Assembly (NCBI RefSeq): GCF_001641635.1
Contig: NZ_LUUB01000051.1
Location: forward strand, 88,198 to 149,915
Direction of reading: 5' to 3'
From: Bradyrhizobium centrolobii
Lineage (GTDB): Bacteria; Pseudomonadota; Alphaproteobacteria; Rhizobiales; Xanthobacteraceae
Length of the DNA: 61,718 nucleotides
Positions 51,817 through 60,903 of the stretch are shown here, in pieces. Position 1 is the first letter of the stretch. Each line of letters opens with the position of its first letter. The position numbers and the translations under genes are program-made. The notes beneath the pieces were generated by a model. The model was given only the letters and a program-made list of their open reading frames with translations. It had not been told where the DNA came from and made no database searches.

Positions 51817-53372
51817 TCGGAAGTCTCCAACTCGGCGCGCAGCACGCGCTTGAGGATCTTACCACTGGGATTGCGCGGCAGGCTGTCGCGAATGACGAGC
51901 TCTTTCGGCACCTTGAAGCTCGCGAGCCGCGCGCGGCAATGTTCGGTGAGGGCAGGCAGTTCGAGGCTCGCGCCTTCGGCCAGCACGACGATCGCGACCG
52001 GCCGCTCGCCCCAGCGCGCGTCGCGCAGGCCGATCACCGCGACCTCGCGCACCTCCGGCAGTTCATAGATGACGCGCTCGACCTCGGAGGAGGCGATGTT
52101 CTCGCCGCCGGAGATGATCATGTCCTTCTTGCGATCGGTGAGGTACAGAAAGCCCTCGTCGTCGAGATAGCCGACATCGCCGCTGCGGAACCAGTCGCCG
52201 AAGAAGGCGGACGCAGTCTTCGCCGGATCCTTCCAGTAGCCGTGCGTGATCTTCGGCCCGCGCAGGCAGATCTCGCCATTGACGTTCGGCGGCAGGGTCT
52301 TGCCGGCCTCGTCGCGGATCTCGATCTCGACATGGGCGATGGCGCGGCCCGTGGAGCCGATCTTCTCGATCTCGCGGCCGGCGTCCATGAAGGTGTCGCC
52401 GCCCACGGTTTCGGTGAGGCCATAGGCATCGATATAGCGCGCATTGCGGAAGTAATCGGAGAAGGCGCGGATGCGCACCTCCGGCGTCTTCTCGCCGCCG
52501 CCGATCGCCCATTTCAGGCTGGAGACGTCGTAGCGATCGCGCGTGGAGCAGGTGAGCATCGCGGTGGTCATGACAGGTGCGAACCAGGCGGCGTTGAGCT
52601 TGTCCTCCGCGATCGCTGCAAGCGCCGTTTCCGGCTCGAAGTTGCGCTGGATCGCGATGAAGCCGCCGTGCCAGAGCACGGCGATGCCGGGCAGGTCGAG
52701 CGCGCCGACATGATAGAGCGGGCCGACGACGAGAAGCCGCCTGTCGGCGCTGAGGCCCAGCGCGATCGTCTGGTCGGCGGACTTCCAGTAGAAATTGTCG
52801 TAGGTGAGCATCACGCCCTTGGGGCGGTCGGTCGTGCCCGAGGTGTACATCAGCCGCATCAGGTCGGGTGGCTGGCGCACGTGCATCGGTGCCGGCGGCG
52901 TGTCGCCCGCGAGACGCGTAACGCTCTGCTGCGCGGCCTCATCGAGCACGACGATCGTCGCGCCGGCGGCATTTGAAGCCAATTCCTCATCGACGATCAG
53001 GAGGCGCGCGCCGGCATTGCCGACGATGTAGCCGACCTCGTCGCGGGAGAGCCGGAAGTTGATCGGCAGAAAGACCGCGCCGAGATGGCTGGTAGCGAAG
53101 ACCAGCTCGAGGAAGGCCGAGCTGTTCTTCATCAGCACGGCCACGACGTCGCCGGCGCCGATGCCCTGCGCAGCGAGCCAGCCGGCCACCTGCCGGATAC
53201 GCGCGTCGAAGGTCGCGTAGGAAATCTCCTCGCCGCGATATTTCAGCGCAGACCGGTCCGGCGTTCGCCGGGCATGAAAGGCGATGAAGCTCGACAGATT
53301 GATCATTGTGCGGGTGTTTGGGCCGGTTGCCAGCCTCGTTTCCTCATCGATGAATTCTGACTCGTAATTCAT
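51813..53372 (-). CDS. AMP-forming acyl-CoA synthetase/ligase
   Basis: 519 aa from ATG 53372. ANL superfamily: phosphate loop MRLMYTSGTTDRPKGVML (about residues 165-182), GLTETVGGDTFMDAG, and the C-terminal core GDVGYLDDEGFLYLTDRKKDM with catalytic Lys in RNPSGKILKRVLRAE. It activates a carboxylic acid to its CoA thioester through an acyl-AMP. The acid is unknown; the operon partners (Baeyer-Villiger monooxygenase, TetR) and the divergent importer suggest a catabolic acid. The start is chosen because upstream codons do not continue a conserved N-terminus; MINLSSFIAFHARRTPDRSA (ATG about 53309) is an alternative. Confidence 0.9.
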   Translation of the reverse strand: MNYESEFIDEETRLATGPNTRTMINLSSFIAFHARRTPDRSALKYRGEEISYATFDARIRQVAGWLAAQGIGAGDVVAVLMKNSSAFLELVFATSHLGAVFLPINFRLSRDEVGYIVGNAGARLLIVDEELASNAAGATIVVLDEAAQQSVTRLAGDTPPAPMHVRQPPDLMRLMYTSGTTDRPKGVMLTYDNFYWKSADQTIALGLSADRRLLVVGPLYHVGALDLPGIAVLWHGGFIAIQRNFEPETALAAIAEDKLNAAWFAPVMTTAMLTCSTRDRYDVSSLKWAIGGGEKTPEVRIRAFSDYFRNARYIDAYGLTETVGGDTFMDAGREIEKIGSTGRAIAHVEIEIRDEAGKTLPPNVNGEICLRGPKITHGYWKDPAKTASAFFGDWFRSGDVGYLDDEGFLYLTDRKKDMIISGGENIASSEVERVIYELPEVREVAVIGLRDARWGERPVAIVVLAEGASLELPALTEHCRARLASFKVPKELVIRDSLPRNPSGKILKRVLRAELETSE

Positions 53373-53479
53373 CTTTGGCTTGACGTCACCCCCCACGCTC
53401 TGAAATTGTTGGGAACACGGAGACGAGATGATCTCCGGCAAGGGACAGGAAACGCCGACCCGAAAGAGGGAGGGGAAAG

Positions 53480-54739
53480 ATGACGAGAACCCGCAGACCG
53501 GGCATCAGCCGCCGTTCAACGCTGGCGCTGATGGGCGCCGGTGCGATGACTGTTGCCGCGCCTTGGGTGGCGCGCGCCCAGGCCAAGACGATCAAGATCG
53601 GCATGCCGACAATTCTGTCGGGCCGCGTGGCGCAGCTCGGCACGTCGTCGCGCAATGCCGTGATGCTCGAGGTCGAGAAGGTCAACGCCGCGGGCGGCCT
53701 CGCGGGCCGCCAGATCGAGATGGTGATCCGCGACTCCAAGGGACAGCCGCAGGAAGCCGCGCGCGTCGCGCGCGAGCTCGTCAATACCGATGGCTGCGAG
53801 TTGCTGATCGATGCGGAAGCTTCCTCCGGCGCCTTCGCAGTGCACGAGGTCGCGCGCGATCTCGGCGTGTTCTGCATCCACACCAATTCGGAGACCTCGG
53901 CGCTGACCGCGGACCCTAAGCAGCATATTCCGAACGCCTTCCGGACCGCGCGCCAGGGCGTGCACGATTCCATCGTCGGCGGCAGCTATGCGGCCGCGAT
54001 CGCCAAGGCCAAGGGCCTGAAGAAGTGGGCGACGTGCTCGCCAGACTACGCGTATGGCCGCGACACGACGGCCGAGTTCACGCTGTATCTGAAGCGTTTT
54101 GCGCCAGACGTCGAGATCATCAGCGAGTCCTGGCCAAAACTGTTCCAGCCGGACTACACCGAGGTGGTGACGAAGATCCTGCAAGCGAAACCGCAGGCAC
54201 TCTATTCCTGCCTGTGGGGCGGCGATCTCACCTCCTATATCGACCAGGCCAACATCTACGCGATGTTCGGCCAGATGGAGGTTTTCGCGGTCAACATGGC
54301 CGACTACACCGCGCTCACCGTGGTGAAGAACCTGCCCAAGGGCATCCACTCCGGCAACCGCTACATCAAGACGTTTCCGGGGACGCCGGAGAATGCGGCG
54401 TGGGGCGACGCCTACAAGGCGAAGTACAACGAATATCCGACCAACTGGTCGTGGGAGAACGCGACCGCGGTCATGCTGATGGCAGAAGCCGCGAAGAAGG
54501 CGAACTCCGCTGACGGCAAGAAGCTTGCGGAAGCACTGGCTGGTCTTACGATCAAGTGCCCGTTCGGCGCCGACGGCACCGTGACCATGCGCGCCGAGGA
54601 CCACACGCTCGTCGGCTACGCCATCGGCTGGGGCACCACGATCCCGCAGGAGCCCTACGTGCCGGAGGTCAAGGCCGGCGACTGGAAGACCATCTTCGAG
54701 CTCGAAGCCGAGTGGAAGAAGAGCAAGGGCTACACCTGA
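53480..54739 (+). CDS. Branched-chain-type ABC transporter substrate-binding protein (Tat-exported)
   Basis: 419 aa from ATG 53480 (GAGGGAGGGGAAAG upstream). Twin-arginine leader ISRRSTLALMGAGAMTVAAP with cleavage near ARA-Q, so the protein is folded before export to the periplasm. The mature part is a Leu/Ile/Val-binding fold: IKIGMPTILSGRVAQLG, DSKGQPQEAARVARELV and CSPDYAYGRD. First gene of a complete importer (two permeases, two ATPases) divergent from the CoA ligase. The ligand is likely an amino acid, amide or aromatic acid; the local catabolic genes suggest the substrate of the ligase. Confidence 0.9.
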   Translation: MTRTRRPGISRRSTLALMGAGAMTVAAPWVARAQAKTIKIGMPTILSGRVAQLGTSSRNAVMLEVEKVNAAGGLAGRQIEMVIRDSKGQPQEAARVARELVNTDGCELLIDAEASSGAFAVHEVARDLGVFCIHTNSETSALTADPKQHIPNAFRTARQGVHDSIVGGSYAAAIAKAKGLKKWATCSPDYAYGRDTTAEFTLYLKRFAPDVEIISESWPKLFQPDYTEVVTKILQAKPQALYSCLWGGDLTSYIDQANIYAMFGQMEVFAVNMADYTALTVVKNLPKGIHSGNRYIKTFPGTPENAAWGDAYKAKYNEYPTNWSWENATAVMLMAEAAKKANSADGKKLAEALAGLTIKCPFGADGTVTMRAEDHTLVGYAIGWGTTIPQEPYVPEVKAGDWKTIFELEAEWKKSKGYT

Positions 54740-54829
54740 TCGCGCGCGCGGCGGAGGCGCACGATCGCCTCCGCCTGCTTCATTTGTTTTTCCGCGCCGA
54801 TTTTGGCGCGCCACAATGAAAGTGCTCCC

Positions 54830-55732
54830 GTGGATCTCGACGCGCTTGCCGGCTGCCTCTCCAGTTCTGCCTGCCTGGTGACGCAAACCACCAGCGGCCT
54901 CATCATCGGCATGCTGCTGTTCCTGGTGGCGGTCGGGCTGACGCTGATCTTCGGCGTGCTCAAGGTCGTCAATTTCAGCCACGGCGCCTTCTACATGTTC
55001 GGCGCCTACTTTGCGATGACGGCCTATCAGCTCACCGGCAGTTTTGCGCTGGCGATGCTTTGCGGCGCGGCCGGCACCGCGATCCTCGGCCTGATCTTCG
55101 AGCGCGTCTTCATGAGCCGCGTCTATGGCGCTGATGTCCTGATGCAGCTCCTCGTCTGCTACGCTTTCGTGCTGATCTTCGACGATGTCGTGCGGATCAT
55201 CTGGGGGCCGGAATTCAGGTCGATGGGCATGCCGGCCGCGTTCCAGGTGATGCCGCTGTTCATCGCCGGCGGCGTGGTGCCGCCTTACTACCTGCTGCTG
55301 ATCGGCGTCGCGCTCGCCGCGGCCGTCGTGCTCGGCATCGGCCTCTCGCGCAGCCGCATAGGCAAGGTGATCCGCGCCGCTGCGCATAATCCCGGCATGG
55401 TGTCCGCGCTCGGCATCAACACCGGGCTGATCTATGGCGGCGTGTTCGCGCTCGGCGGCATGCTCGCGGGGCTGGCCGGCGCGCTTGCGGCGCCGGTCCG
55501 CTCGCTGACCCCGGGCATGGGATTCTCGGTGCTGATCGAATCCTTCATCGTCACCGTGATCGGCGGCATGGGCTCGATCCTGGGCGCGCTGATCGGCGCT
55601 TTGCTGCTCGGCCTGATCCGCTCGTTCGGCTCGCTCGGCTTTCCCCTGTTCACCGAAGGCCTGATGTATCTCTTCATGGTGATCGTGCTGGTCTCCAAGC
55701 CCACCGGCCTGTTCGGCAAGGAGGCGGCATGA
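54830..55732 (+). CDS. ABC transporter permease, LivH type
   Basis: About 300 aa from GTG 54830 (TTG 54803 is a possible earlier start). Eight predicted membrane helices with the LivH pattern ILFGVLKVVNFSHGAFYM-like segment (seen here as TLIFGVLKVVNFSHGAFYMF) and the cytosolic EAA-like loop SRSRIGKVIRAAAHNPGMV. Forms half of the membrane pore with the next gene. Stop overlaps the next start (ATGA 55729-55732). Confidence 0.88.
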   Translation: MDLDALAGCLSSSACLVTQTTSGLIIGMLLFLVAVGLTLIFGVLKVVNFSHGAFYMFGAYFAMTAYQLTGSFALAMLCGAAGTAILGLIFERVFMSRVYGADVLMQLLVCYAFVLIFDDVVRIIWGPEFRSMGMPAAFQVMPLFIAGGVVPPYYLLLIGVALAAAVVLGIGLSRSRIGKVIRAAAHNPGMVSALGINTGLIYGGVFALGGMLAGLAGALAAPVRSLTPGMGFSVLIESFIVTVIGGMGSILGALIGALLLGLIRSFGSLGFPLFTEGLMYLFMVIVLVSKPTGLFGKEAA

Positions 55733-56751
55733 CCGAGCTGGAGGCCGGCCGCGCGGAGACACTGGTGCCAGGGCGCGGCGTCACGACGGTTTGGGAACGC
55801 TATCGCGATATCCTGATCGCGCTGATCGCCTTCGCCGTGCTGGCGAGCCTGCCGCTGTTCACCGGCAGCAAGGCGCTGCTCGATTTCGTCATCCGCTGCT
55901 CGGCCTACGGACTGTTTGCGACCTCGCTCAATCTGCTGGTCGGCTATACCGGCCTGACCTCGTTCGGCCACGGCATGTTCTTTGGCCTGGGCGCCTACAG
56001 CTTTGGCCTGATCATGCAGCGGCTCGGCGTGCCGATCCCGATCGCCTTCGTCGCGACGCTGGCGATCACGGCGGTGGTCGCCGCTGTCATCGGCGCGATC
56101 TGCGTGCGGCTGAAGGAGATCTATTTCGCGTTCGTCACGCTCGCTTTCCAGATGTTGATCCACTCGACCATCCTGTCATGGGCGTCCTTCACCGGCGGCG
56201 ATCAGGGCCTGCGCGGCGGCATTCCGCGGCCCGTCTTCCTCGGCGTCGACCTCTCCAACCACATCCATCTCTATGTTGCGAGCTGCGCGCTCTTGATCCT
56301 CGGCCTGCTGGCGATGCGTCAGATCGCGCAATCGCCGTTCGGCTATACGCTGCGCATGATCCGCGACAACGCGGCGCGCGCGAGCTTCCTCGGCATCGAC
56401 GTCTGGCGCGCAAAACTCACCATTTTCGTGCTGGCGGCGCTGTTCGCGTCGATGGGCGGCATGGTGATGGCGTTGTTCGTCTCCGGCGCCTATCCGGAGT
56501 TCGCCTATTGGACGATCTCGGGCGAGGGCATCTTCATCAACATGCTCGGCGGTGTCTCGACCTTCCTGGGGCCGATGGTCGGCACCGTGCTTCTGCTGCT
56601 GCTCAACGACACCGTCACGCGATTCACCGAGTATCATGGCATCGTGCTCGGAATCGTCATCCTGTTCTTCGCGCTGGGCCTGCGCAAAGGCCTGCTGGAT
56701 TTCGTCGCCGAGTGGTTCGCGCACCGGCGCGAGGCGGGCGAGGGGCGCTAG
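55729..56751 (+). CDS. ABC transporter permease, LivM type
   Basis: 340 aa with about 10 predicted membrane helices. LivM marks are LLVGYTGLTSFGHGMFFGLG near the N-terminus and the EAA loop SPFGYTLRMIRDNAARASFLGID around residues 203-225 (first 20: SPFGYTLRMIRDNAARASFL). It pairs with the LivH-type permease. Its start overlaps the previous stop by 4 bp and the ATPase starts 2 bp after its stop, showing a tight operon. Confidence 0.9.
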   Translation: MTELEAGRAETLVPGRGVTTVWERYRDILIALIAFAVLASLPLFTGSKALLDFVIRCSAYGLFATSLNLLVGYTGLTSFGHGMFFGLGAYSFGLIMQRLGVPIPIAFVATLAITAVVAAVIGAICVRLKEIYFAFVTLAFQMLIHSTILSWASFTGGDQGLRGGIPRPVFLGVDLSNHIHLYVASCALLILGLLAMRQIAQSPFGYTLRMIRDNAARASFLGIDVWRAKLTIFVLAALFASMGGMVMALFVSGAYPEFAYWTISGEGIFINMLGGVSTFLGPMVGTVLLLLLNDTVTRFTEYHGIVLGIVILFFALGLRKGLLDFVAEWFAHRREAGEGR

Positions 56752-56753
56752 CA

Positions 56754-57509
56754 ATGCTTCAGATCCGCAACCTCGCAAAATCCTTCGGCGGCGTGAAAGC
56801 GACCAACGACGTCACGCTCGACTTCCCCGATGGCTCGCTGACCGCCGTGATCGGCCCGAACGGCGCGGGCAAGAGCACCTTCTTCAACCTGATCACCGGC
56901 GCGCTGAGGCCGGATGCAGGGCAAGTGCTGCTCGACGGCGTTGACCTTGCCGGACGCTCGCCGCCGGAGATCGTCCGTCACGGCATCGGCCGCGCGTTCC
57001 AGGTCGCCAGCATCTTCCGCTCGCTCACCGTGCAGGAAACCATGCTCGCTGCCGTCAGCGCCGATCAGCGCACCTCCGCGGTGCTGCACAAGCGCTTTCC
57101 GTTGCCGGAGACGCGCGATCGCGCCGAGCACGTGATGGAGCTGCTCGGCCTCGCGGGAAAACGCAACCGCACTGCGGCGACGTTGTCGCATGGCGACCAG
57201 AAGCTGCTCGACATCGCGCTCGCGCTGGTGCTCGAGCCGAAGGTTTTGCTGCTGGACGAGCCGACTGCGGGCATGGGCCCGGAGGAGCGCTGGCGCATGA
57301 TCGACAAGGTGCGCGAGCTCTGGGAGAGCCAGAAGATCACCGTCGTCTTCATCGAGCACGACATGGACATCGTGTTCAAGATCGCGCCGAAGATCGTCGT
57401 GCTCTGCTACGGCCGCATCCTCGCGACCGGCACGCCCGACGAGATCCGCAACAACAGTGCCGTGATCGAGGCCTATCTCGGCACCGAACATGCGGGAGCG
57501 GCCGCATGA
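56754..57509 (+). CDS. ABC transporter ATPase, LivG type
   Basis: 251 aa from ATG 56754. Walker A GPNGAGKSTFFNLITG (residues about 31-46), signature-like ATLSHGDQKLLDIALAL (LSHGD in place of LSGGQ, as usual in LivG proteins), Walker B KVLLLDEPTAGMG and the His switch VVFIEHDMD. It couples ATP hydrolysis to import through the two permeases. The next ATPase gene overlaps by 4 bp (57506-57509). Confidence 0.93.
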   Translation: MLQIRNLAKSFGGVKATNDVTLDFPDGSLTAVIGPNGAGKSTFFNLITGALRPDAGQVLLDGVDLAGRSPPEIVRHGIGRAFQVASIFRSLTVQETMLAAVSADQRTSAVLHKRFPLPETRDRAEHVMELLGLAGKRNRTAATLSHGDQKLLDIALALVLEPKVLLLDEPTAGMGPEERWRMIDKVRELWESQKITVVFIEHDMDIVFKIAPKIVVLCYGRILATGTPDEIRNNSAVIEAYLGTEHAGAAA

Positions 57510-58219
57510 GTGCAGCCATCATCGAAGTCGCCGATCTCGATGTCTACTACGGCACGAGCCAGATCCTGTTCGGCGTCGGCCTGTCGGTGCGGCAGGGCGA
57601 GACCATGGCGCTCTTGGGACGCAACGGCGCCGGCAAGTCGACGACCATGAAGGCGATCATGGGTCTGGCGCCGCCGCGGCGCGGCAGGATCAGGCTGCGC
57701 GGCACGGTGATCTCCGGTCTCAAGCCGCACACCATCGCGCGCGCCGGCCTCGGCTTCGTGCCGGAGGATCGCCAGATCTTTCCGGAGCACACCGTTGAGG
57801 ACAATCTCGTCATCGGCAAAAAGCGCGGGCCGGACGGCCAGGACGAATGGCCGATCAGGCGCATCTATGAGGTCTTCCCGCTGCTGGAGCCGCTGCGCCA
57901 CCGCATCGCCGGACGACTTTCCGGCGGCGAGCAGCAGATGCTCGCGATCGCGCGCACGCTGATGGGCAATCCGGCGCTCTTGCTGCTCGACGAGCCGAGC
58001 GAGGGGCTTGCACCGATCATTGTGCAGCGGATCGGCGAGCTCTTGCGGCAACTCCGGAGCATCGGATCGACCGTGCTGATCGCCGAGCAGAACATGCACT
58101 TCTGCTTAGGGCTTGCGAGCCACGCCACGGTGATCGACAAGGGCCAGATCGTCTATGCCGCCGGCATCGAGGATCTCAAGGCGAACGACGCCATCCGGCG
58201 CCGTTATCTGGCCCTTTAG
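57506..58219 (+). CDS. ABC transporter ATPase, LivF type
   Basis: 237 aa. Walker A GRNGAGKSTTMKAIMG, Q-loop-bearing GLGFVPEDRQIFPEHTVEDN, signature LSGGEQQMLAIARTLMG, Walker B ALLLLDEPSEGLAP and H-switch VLIAEQNMHFCLGL. With LivG it forms the heterodimeric motor of this importer. Last gene of the operon; no clear terminator hairpin is seen in the next 160 bp. Confidence 0.93.
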   Translation: MSAAIIEVADLDVYYGTSQILFGVGLSVRQGETMALLGRNGAGKSTTMKAIMGLAPPRRGRIRLRGTVISGLKPHTIARAGLGFVPEDRQIFPEHTVEDNLVIGKKRGPDGQDEWPIRRIYEVFPLLEPLRHRIAGRLSGGEQQMLAIARTLMGNPALLLLDEPSEGLAPIIVQRIGELLRQLRSIGSTVLIAEQNMHFCLGLASHATVIDKGQIVYAAGIEDLKANDAIRRRYLAL

Positions 58220-58383
58220 CCGGGGCGCCGGTCCCCAATCGGCCCAAAGAAGAAAACTATTGCCGCAGGTTCGCCCGGCGGAAGGAGTTTCCCCTCCGAC
58301 GGGCAAAAAAGCCAATCGCTTCCATTGCCGTTTTGAGCCGAAACGACGACATTTCCGTCAGAAATTGATGGATTGGCCCAGCC

Positions 58384-58602
58384 ATGGAACGCACTGGATT
58401 TGAACCCTTCGGCGAGCGCCTGGTGTCCGCGACGGACGCCCAGCCGCAGTCGCGTGCGTCAAAGTATCTGCTGCGGGCCGGCACGGGCCTGTTCTGGTCG
58501 CTGGTCGCGGCTATCGTGTTCGCGCGCGCGGCCTTCTTCGAGCCCGGCATTTATGACGGCTTCAGCCGCGTCGCTTCGCTCGCCAAGAGCCTCATCTTCT
58601 GA
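58384..58602 (+). CDS. Small single-span membrane protein, function unknown
   Basis: 72 aa from ATG 58384. Polar N-terminus (MERTGFEPFGERLVSATDAQ), one predicted membrane helix at about residues 34-53 (AGTGLFWSLVAAIVFARAAF), and a short C-terminal tail ending AKSLIF. Good codon use and a plausible weak ribosome site (GGCCCAGCC). No family recognised. Stands between the importer operon and yeiH. Confidence 0.6.
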   Translation: MERTGFEPFGERLVSATDAQPQSRASKYLLRAGTGLFWSLVAAIVFARAAFFEPGIYDGFSRVASLAKSLIF

Positions 58603-58711
58603 GTCACCATCACGGCCTGAGGACAGAACTTCCCTCGGCCCTGATATGTCGAAAACTTATTTCCCTATCGAGCAGCCCTGCGTATAAATCCTTCTCCTCT
58701 GGGAGAGATTT

Positions 58712-59770
58712 GTGTCGCAGAATCAAGCATCCAGCCCGGCCGACGCCAAGCCGGCGACTGCCGTAAGCCGCATCCTCGCGCTGATTCCCGGCATCCTCCT
58801 TTGCATTGCCCTGGCCGGCGTCTCGGCCCTGCTCGAGCGGGCGGAGCTGGGCCTGTTCGAGCATCCCTATGTCGAGGCGCTGGTGATGGCGATCCTGCTC
58901 GGCATGGCCGTGCGCAGCTTCTGGAAGCCCGCGCCGCGCTGGCAGACCGGCATTGCCTTCAGCGCCAAGCAACTCCTTGAAGTCGCGGTGATGCTGTTAG
59001 GCGCCTCCATCAGTTTTGCCGCGATTGCGGCCTCGGGCATCGCGTTGCTGGCATCGATCGCGGCAGTCGTCGTGATCGCACTCTGCATCTCCTTCGGCCT
59101 CAGTCGCCTGCTCGGCCTGTCGACGCGGTTGTCGATCCTGATCGCCTGCGGCAACTCCATCTGCGGCAACTCGGCGATCGCGGCCGTGGCGCCGATCATC
59201 GGCGCCAACAATGACGAGATCGCATCCTCGATCTCCTTCACGGCGATCCTCGGCGTGATGATGGTGCTCGGCCTGCCGCTGCTGATCCCGCTATTGCAAC
59301 TGTCGGCTACGCAATACGGTATCCTCGCTGGTCTGACCGTCTACGCGGTGCCGCAGGTGCTGGCGGCGACGGTGCCGGCCGGCCTGGTCTCTACGCAAAT
59401 CGGTACGTTGGTGAAGCTGATGCGCGTGTTGATGCTGGGTCCCGTCGTCGTCGGCCTGTCGCTCGTCGCCTCGCGCTGGCAGACCGGCGCCAAGAAGACC
59501 CATGTCGGATTTTTCCGCCTCGTGCCCTGGTTCATCCTGGGCTTCCTCGCACTCGCGACCTTGCGCTCGCTCGAGATCGTGCCGGCCACCGTGGTGGGAC
59601 CGGTGACGAAGATCACCAGCTTCCTCACCGTGGTGTCCATGGCCGCATTAGGCTTGGGTGTCGACGTGCGCGTGCTCGCCAATGTCGGCGGCAGGGTGAC
59701 AGCCGCGGTGACGCTCTCGCTGCTGCTGCTGCTGGCGATCAGCATCGGATTGGTGCACTGGTTCAAGTGA
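58712..59770 (+). CDS. YeiH/UPF0324 family putative sulfate or anion exporter
   Basis: 352 aa, start GTG 58712 with GGGAGAG 5 bases upstream. Around ten predicted membrane helices. Family blocks: FSAKQLLEVAVMLLGASISF, IACGNSICGNSAIAAVAPII with paired GNS motifs, and GLTVYAVPQVLAATVPAG. The repeated CGNSICGNSAI stretch is the family hallmark. YeiH proteins are proposed anion (sulfate or sulfite-related) exporters; direct proof is limited. Not linked by overlap with neighbours. Confidence 0.88.
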   Translation: MSQNQASSPADAKPATAVSRILALIPGILLCIALAGVSALLERAELGLFEHPYVEALVMAILLGMAVRSFWKPAPRWQTGIAFSAKQLLEVAVMLLGASISFAAIAASGIALLASIAAVVVIALCISFGLSRLLGLSTRLSILIACGNSICGNSAIAAVAPIIGANNDEIASSISFTAILGVMMVLGLPLLIPLLQLSATQYGILAGLTVYAVPQVLAATVPAGLVSTQIGTLVKLMRVLMLGPVVVGLSLVASRWQTGAKKTHVGFFRLVPWFILGFLALATLRSLEIVPATVVGPVTKITSFLTVVSMAALGLGVDVRVLANVGGRVTAAVTLSLLLLLAISIGLVHWFK

Positions 59771-59793
59771 GTGATCGCGCCGCAAGCGCGGTG

Positions 59794-59995
59794 CACCCTC
59801 TCCCCTTGTGGGAGAGGGTGGCTTCGCAGAGCGCGAAGCCGGGTGAGGGGTTCTATCCGCGAATAGATCTGTTGCAGTGAACGCGCGGATAGGACCCCTC
59901 ATCCGGCGCCATAGCCGAAGCTTCGCTTCGGCGTTCTCTTAAGAACGGCGGCCTAAGGCCGCCTATGCCACCTTCTCCCACGAGGGGAGAAGGGA
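59794..59995. repeat. Long intergenic repeat, CCCTCTCCCC...GGGGAGA family
   Basis: About 200 bp bounded by ACCCTCTCCCCTTGTGGGAG and TTCTCCCACGAGGGGAG, with mirrored GTGAGGGG/CCCCTCA blocks and the inner GCCGAAGCTTCGCTTCGGC palindrome. The largest copy of this family. It separates the convergent yeiH and ABC ATPase genes. Confidence 0.75.
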
Positions 59996-60030
59996 AGAGA
60001 GCCCGCAAGGTGCGAGAGCGCTGGCTCCGC

Positions 60031-60903
60031 CTAGATCACATCCGCCAGCGAATGGCCGTGCAACTCGATGTTGAGGCCCTGCATGCCCAAATCGTTGATC
60101 TCGCCGCCCATCGCCCTCAGGCTCTCCTCGCGGATCAGCGACATCAGCCCGCGACGTAGTGCCAGGAACTCGGACGACATCATCATCGACTGCTGCCGCG
60201 GGCGCTCCAGCGGAATCGGGATTTCCGCCTTGATCGAGCCGGGGCGCGCGGTCATACAGTAGACGCGATCGGAGAGGAAAATCGCCTCGTCGATGTCATG
60301 GGTGACGAACAGCACCGAGATCTTCAGCCGCTGCCACATGTTGGTGAGAATCTGCTGCATGATGACGCGGGTCTGCGCGTCGAGCGCGCCGAAGGGCTCG
60401 TCCAGTAGCAGCACCTTCGGGCCCGTCGCGAGCGCGCGCACGATGCCGACGCGTTGCTTCATGCCGCCGGAGAGCTTCTCTGGATAGTGCTTCTCAAACG
60501 CCTCGAGCCCGGCGAGCCCGAGCAGGGTACGCGCGGCGCGCTCCCGCTGCGAGCGCGGCATGCCGCGCATCTTCAGGCCGAACTCGACGTTCTCCCGCAC
60601 CGTCTTCCACGGAAACAGCGAATATTGCTGGAACACCATGCCGCGCTCGGCGCTGGGGCCGCTCACGCGTTCGCCGTCGACCGTGATGGTGCCGGTCGTG
60701 GGTTTGAGAAAGCCCGCCACCGCATTCAGGAAGGTCGACTTGCCGCAGCCCGACGGTCCGACGATCGAGACGAATTCGCCCGGCTTCACGTGGATGTGGG
60801 TGTCGGTGACGGCCTGGACCGCGCCATCGATGGTCTCGTAGCTCAGCGAGAAGTTCCTGACCTCGATATGCCCCTTTGGTGCGCTGGTCGCGATCCCGCT
60901 CAT
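60031..60903 (-). CDS. ABC transporter ATPase, nitrate/sulfonate/taurine type
   Basis: 290 aa from ATG 60903, coupled to the permease stop as ATGA (60900-60903). Walker A GPSGCGKSTFLNAVAG, Q-loop VFQQYSLFPWKTVREN, signature LSGGMKQRVGIVRALA, Walker B KVLLLDEPFGALD and H-switch VLFVTHDIDEAIFLSDRV are all of the SsuB/NrtD/TauB type. Powers uptake of a small organic or inorganic anion. An ATG 12 bases further upstream is possible. Substrate unknown because the binding protein lies outside the window. Confidence 0.92.
   Translation of the reverse strand: MSGIATSAPKGHIEVRNFSLSYETIDGAVQAVTDTHIHVKPGEFVSIVGPSGCGKSTFLNAVAGFLKPTTGTITVDGERVSGPSAERGMVFQQYSLFPWKTVRENVEFGLKMRGMPRSQRERAARTLLGLAGLEAFEKHYPEKLSGGMKQRVGIVRALATGPKVLLLDEPFGALDAQTRVIMQQILTNMWQRLKISVLFVTHDIDEAIFLSDRVYCMTARPGSIKAEIPIPLERPRQQSMMMSSEFLALRRGLMSLIREESLRAMGGEINDLGMQGLNIELHGHSLADVI

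Noticed and set aside
53516..55762. A 748-codon antisense frame across the binding protein and permease genes
   Set aside because: It spans two real genes on the other strand and encodes a charge-rich sequence with no domain or signal.
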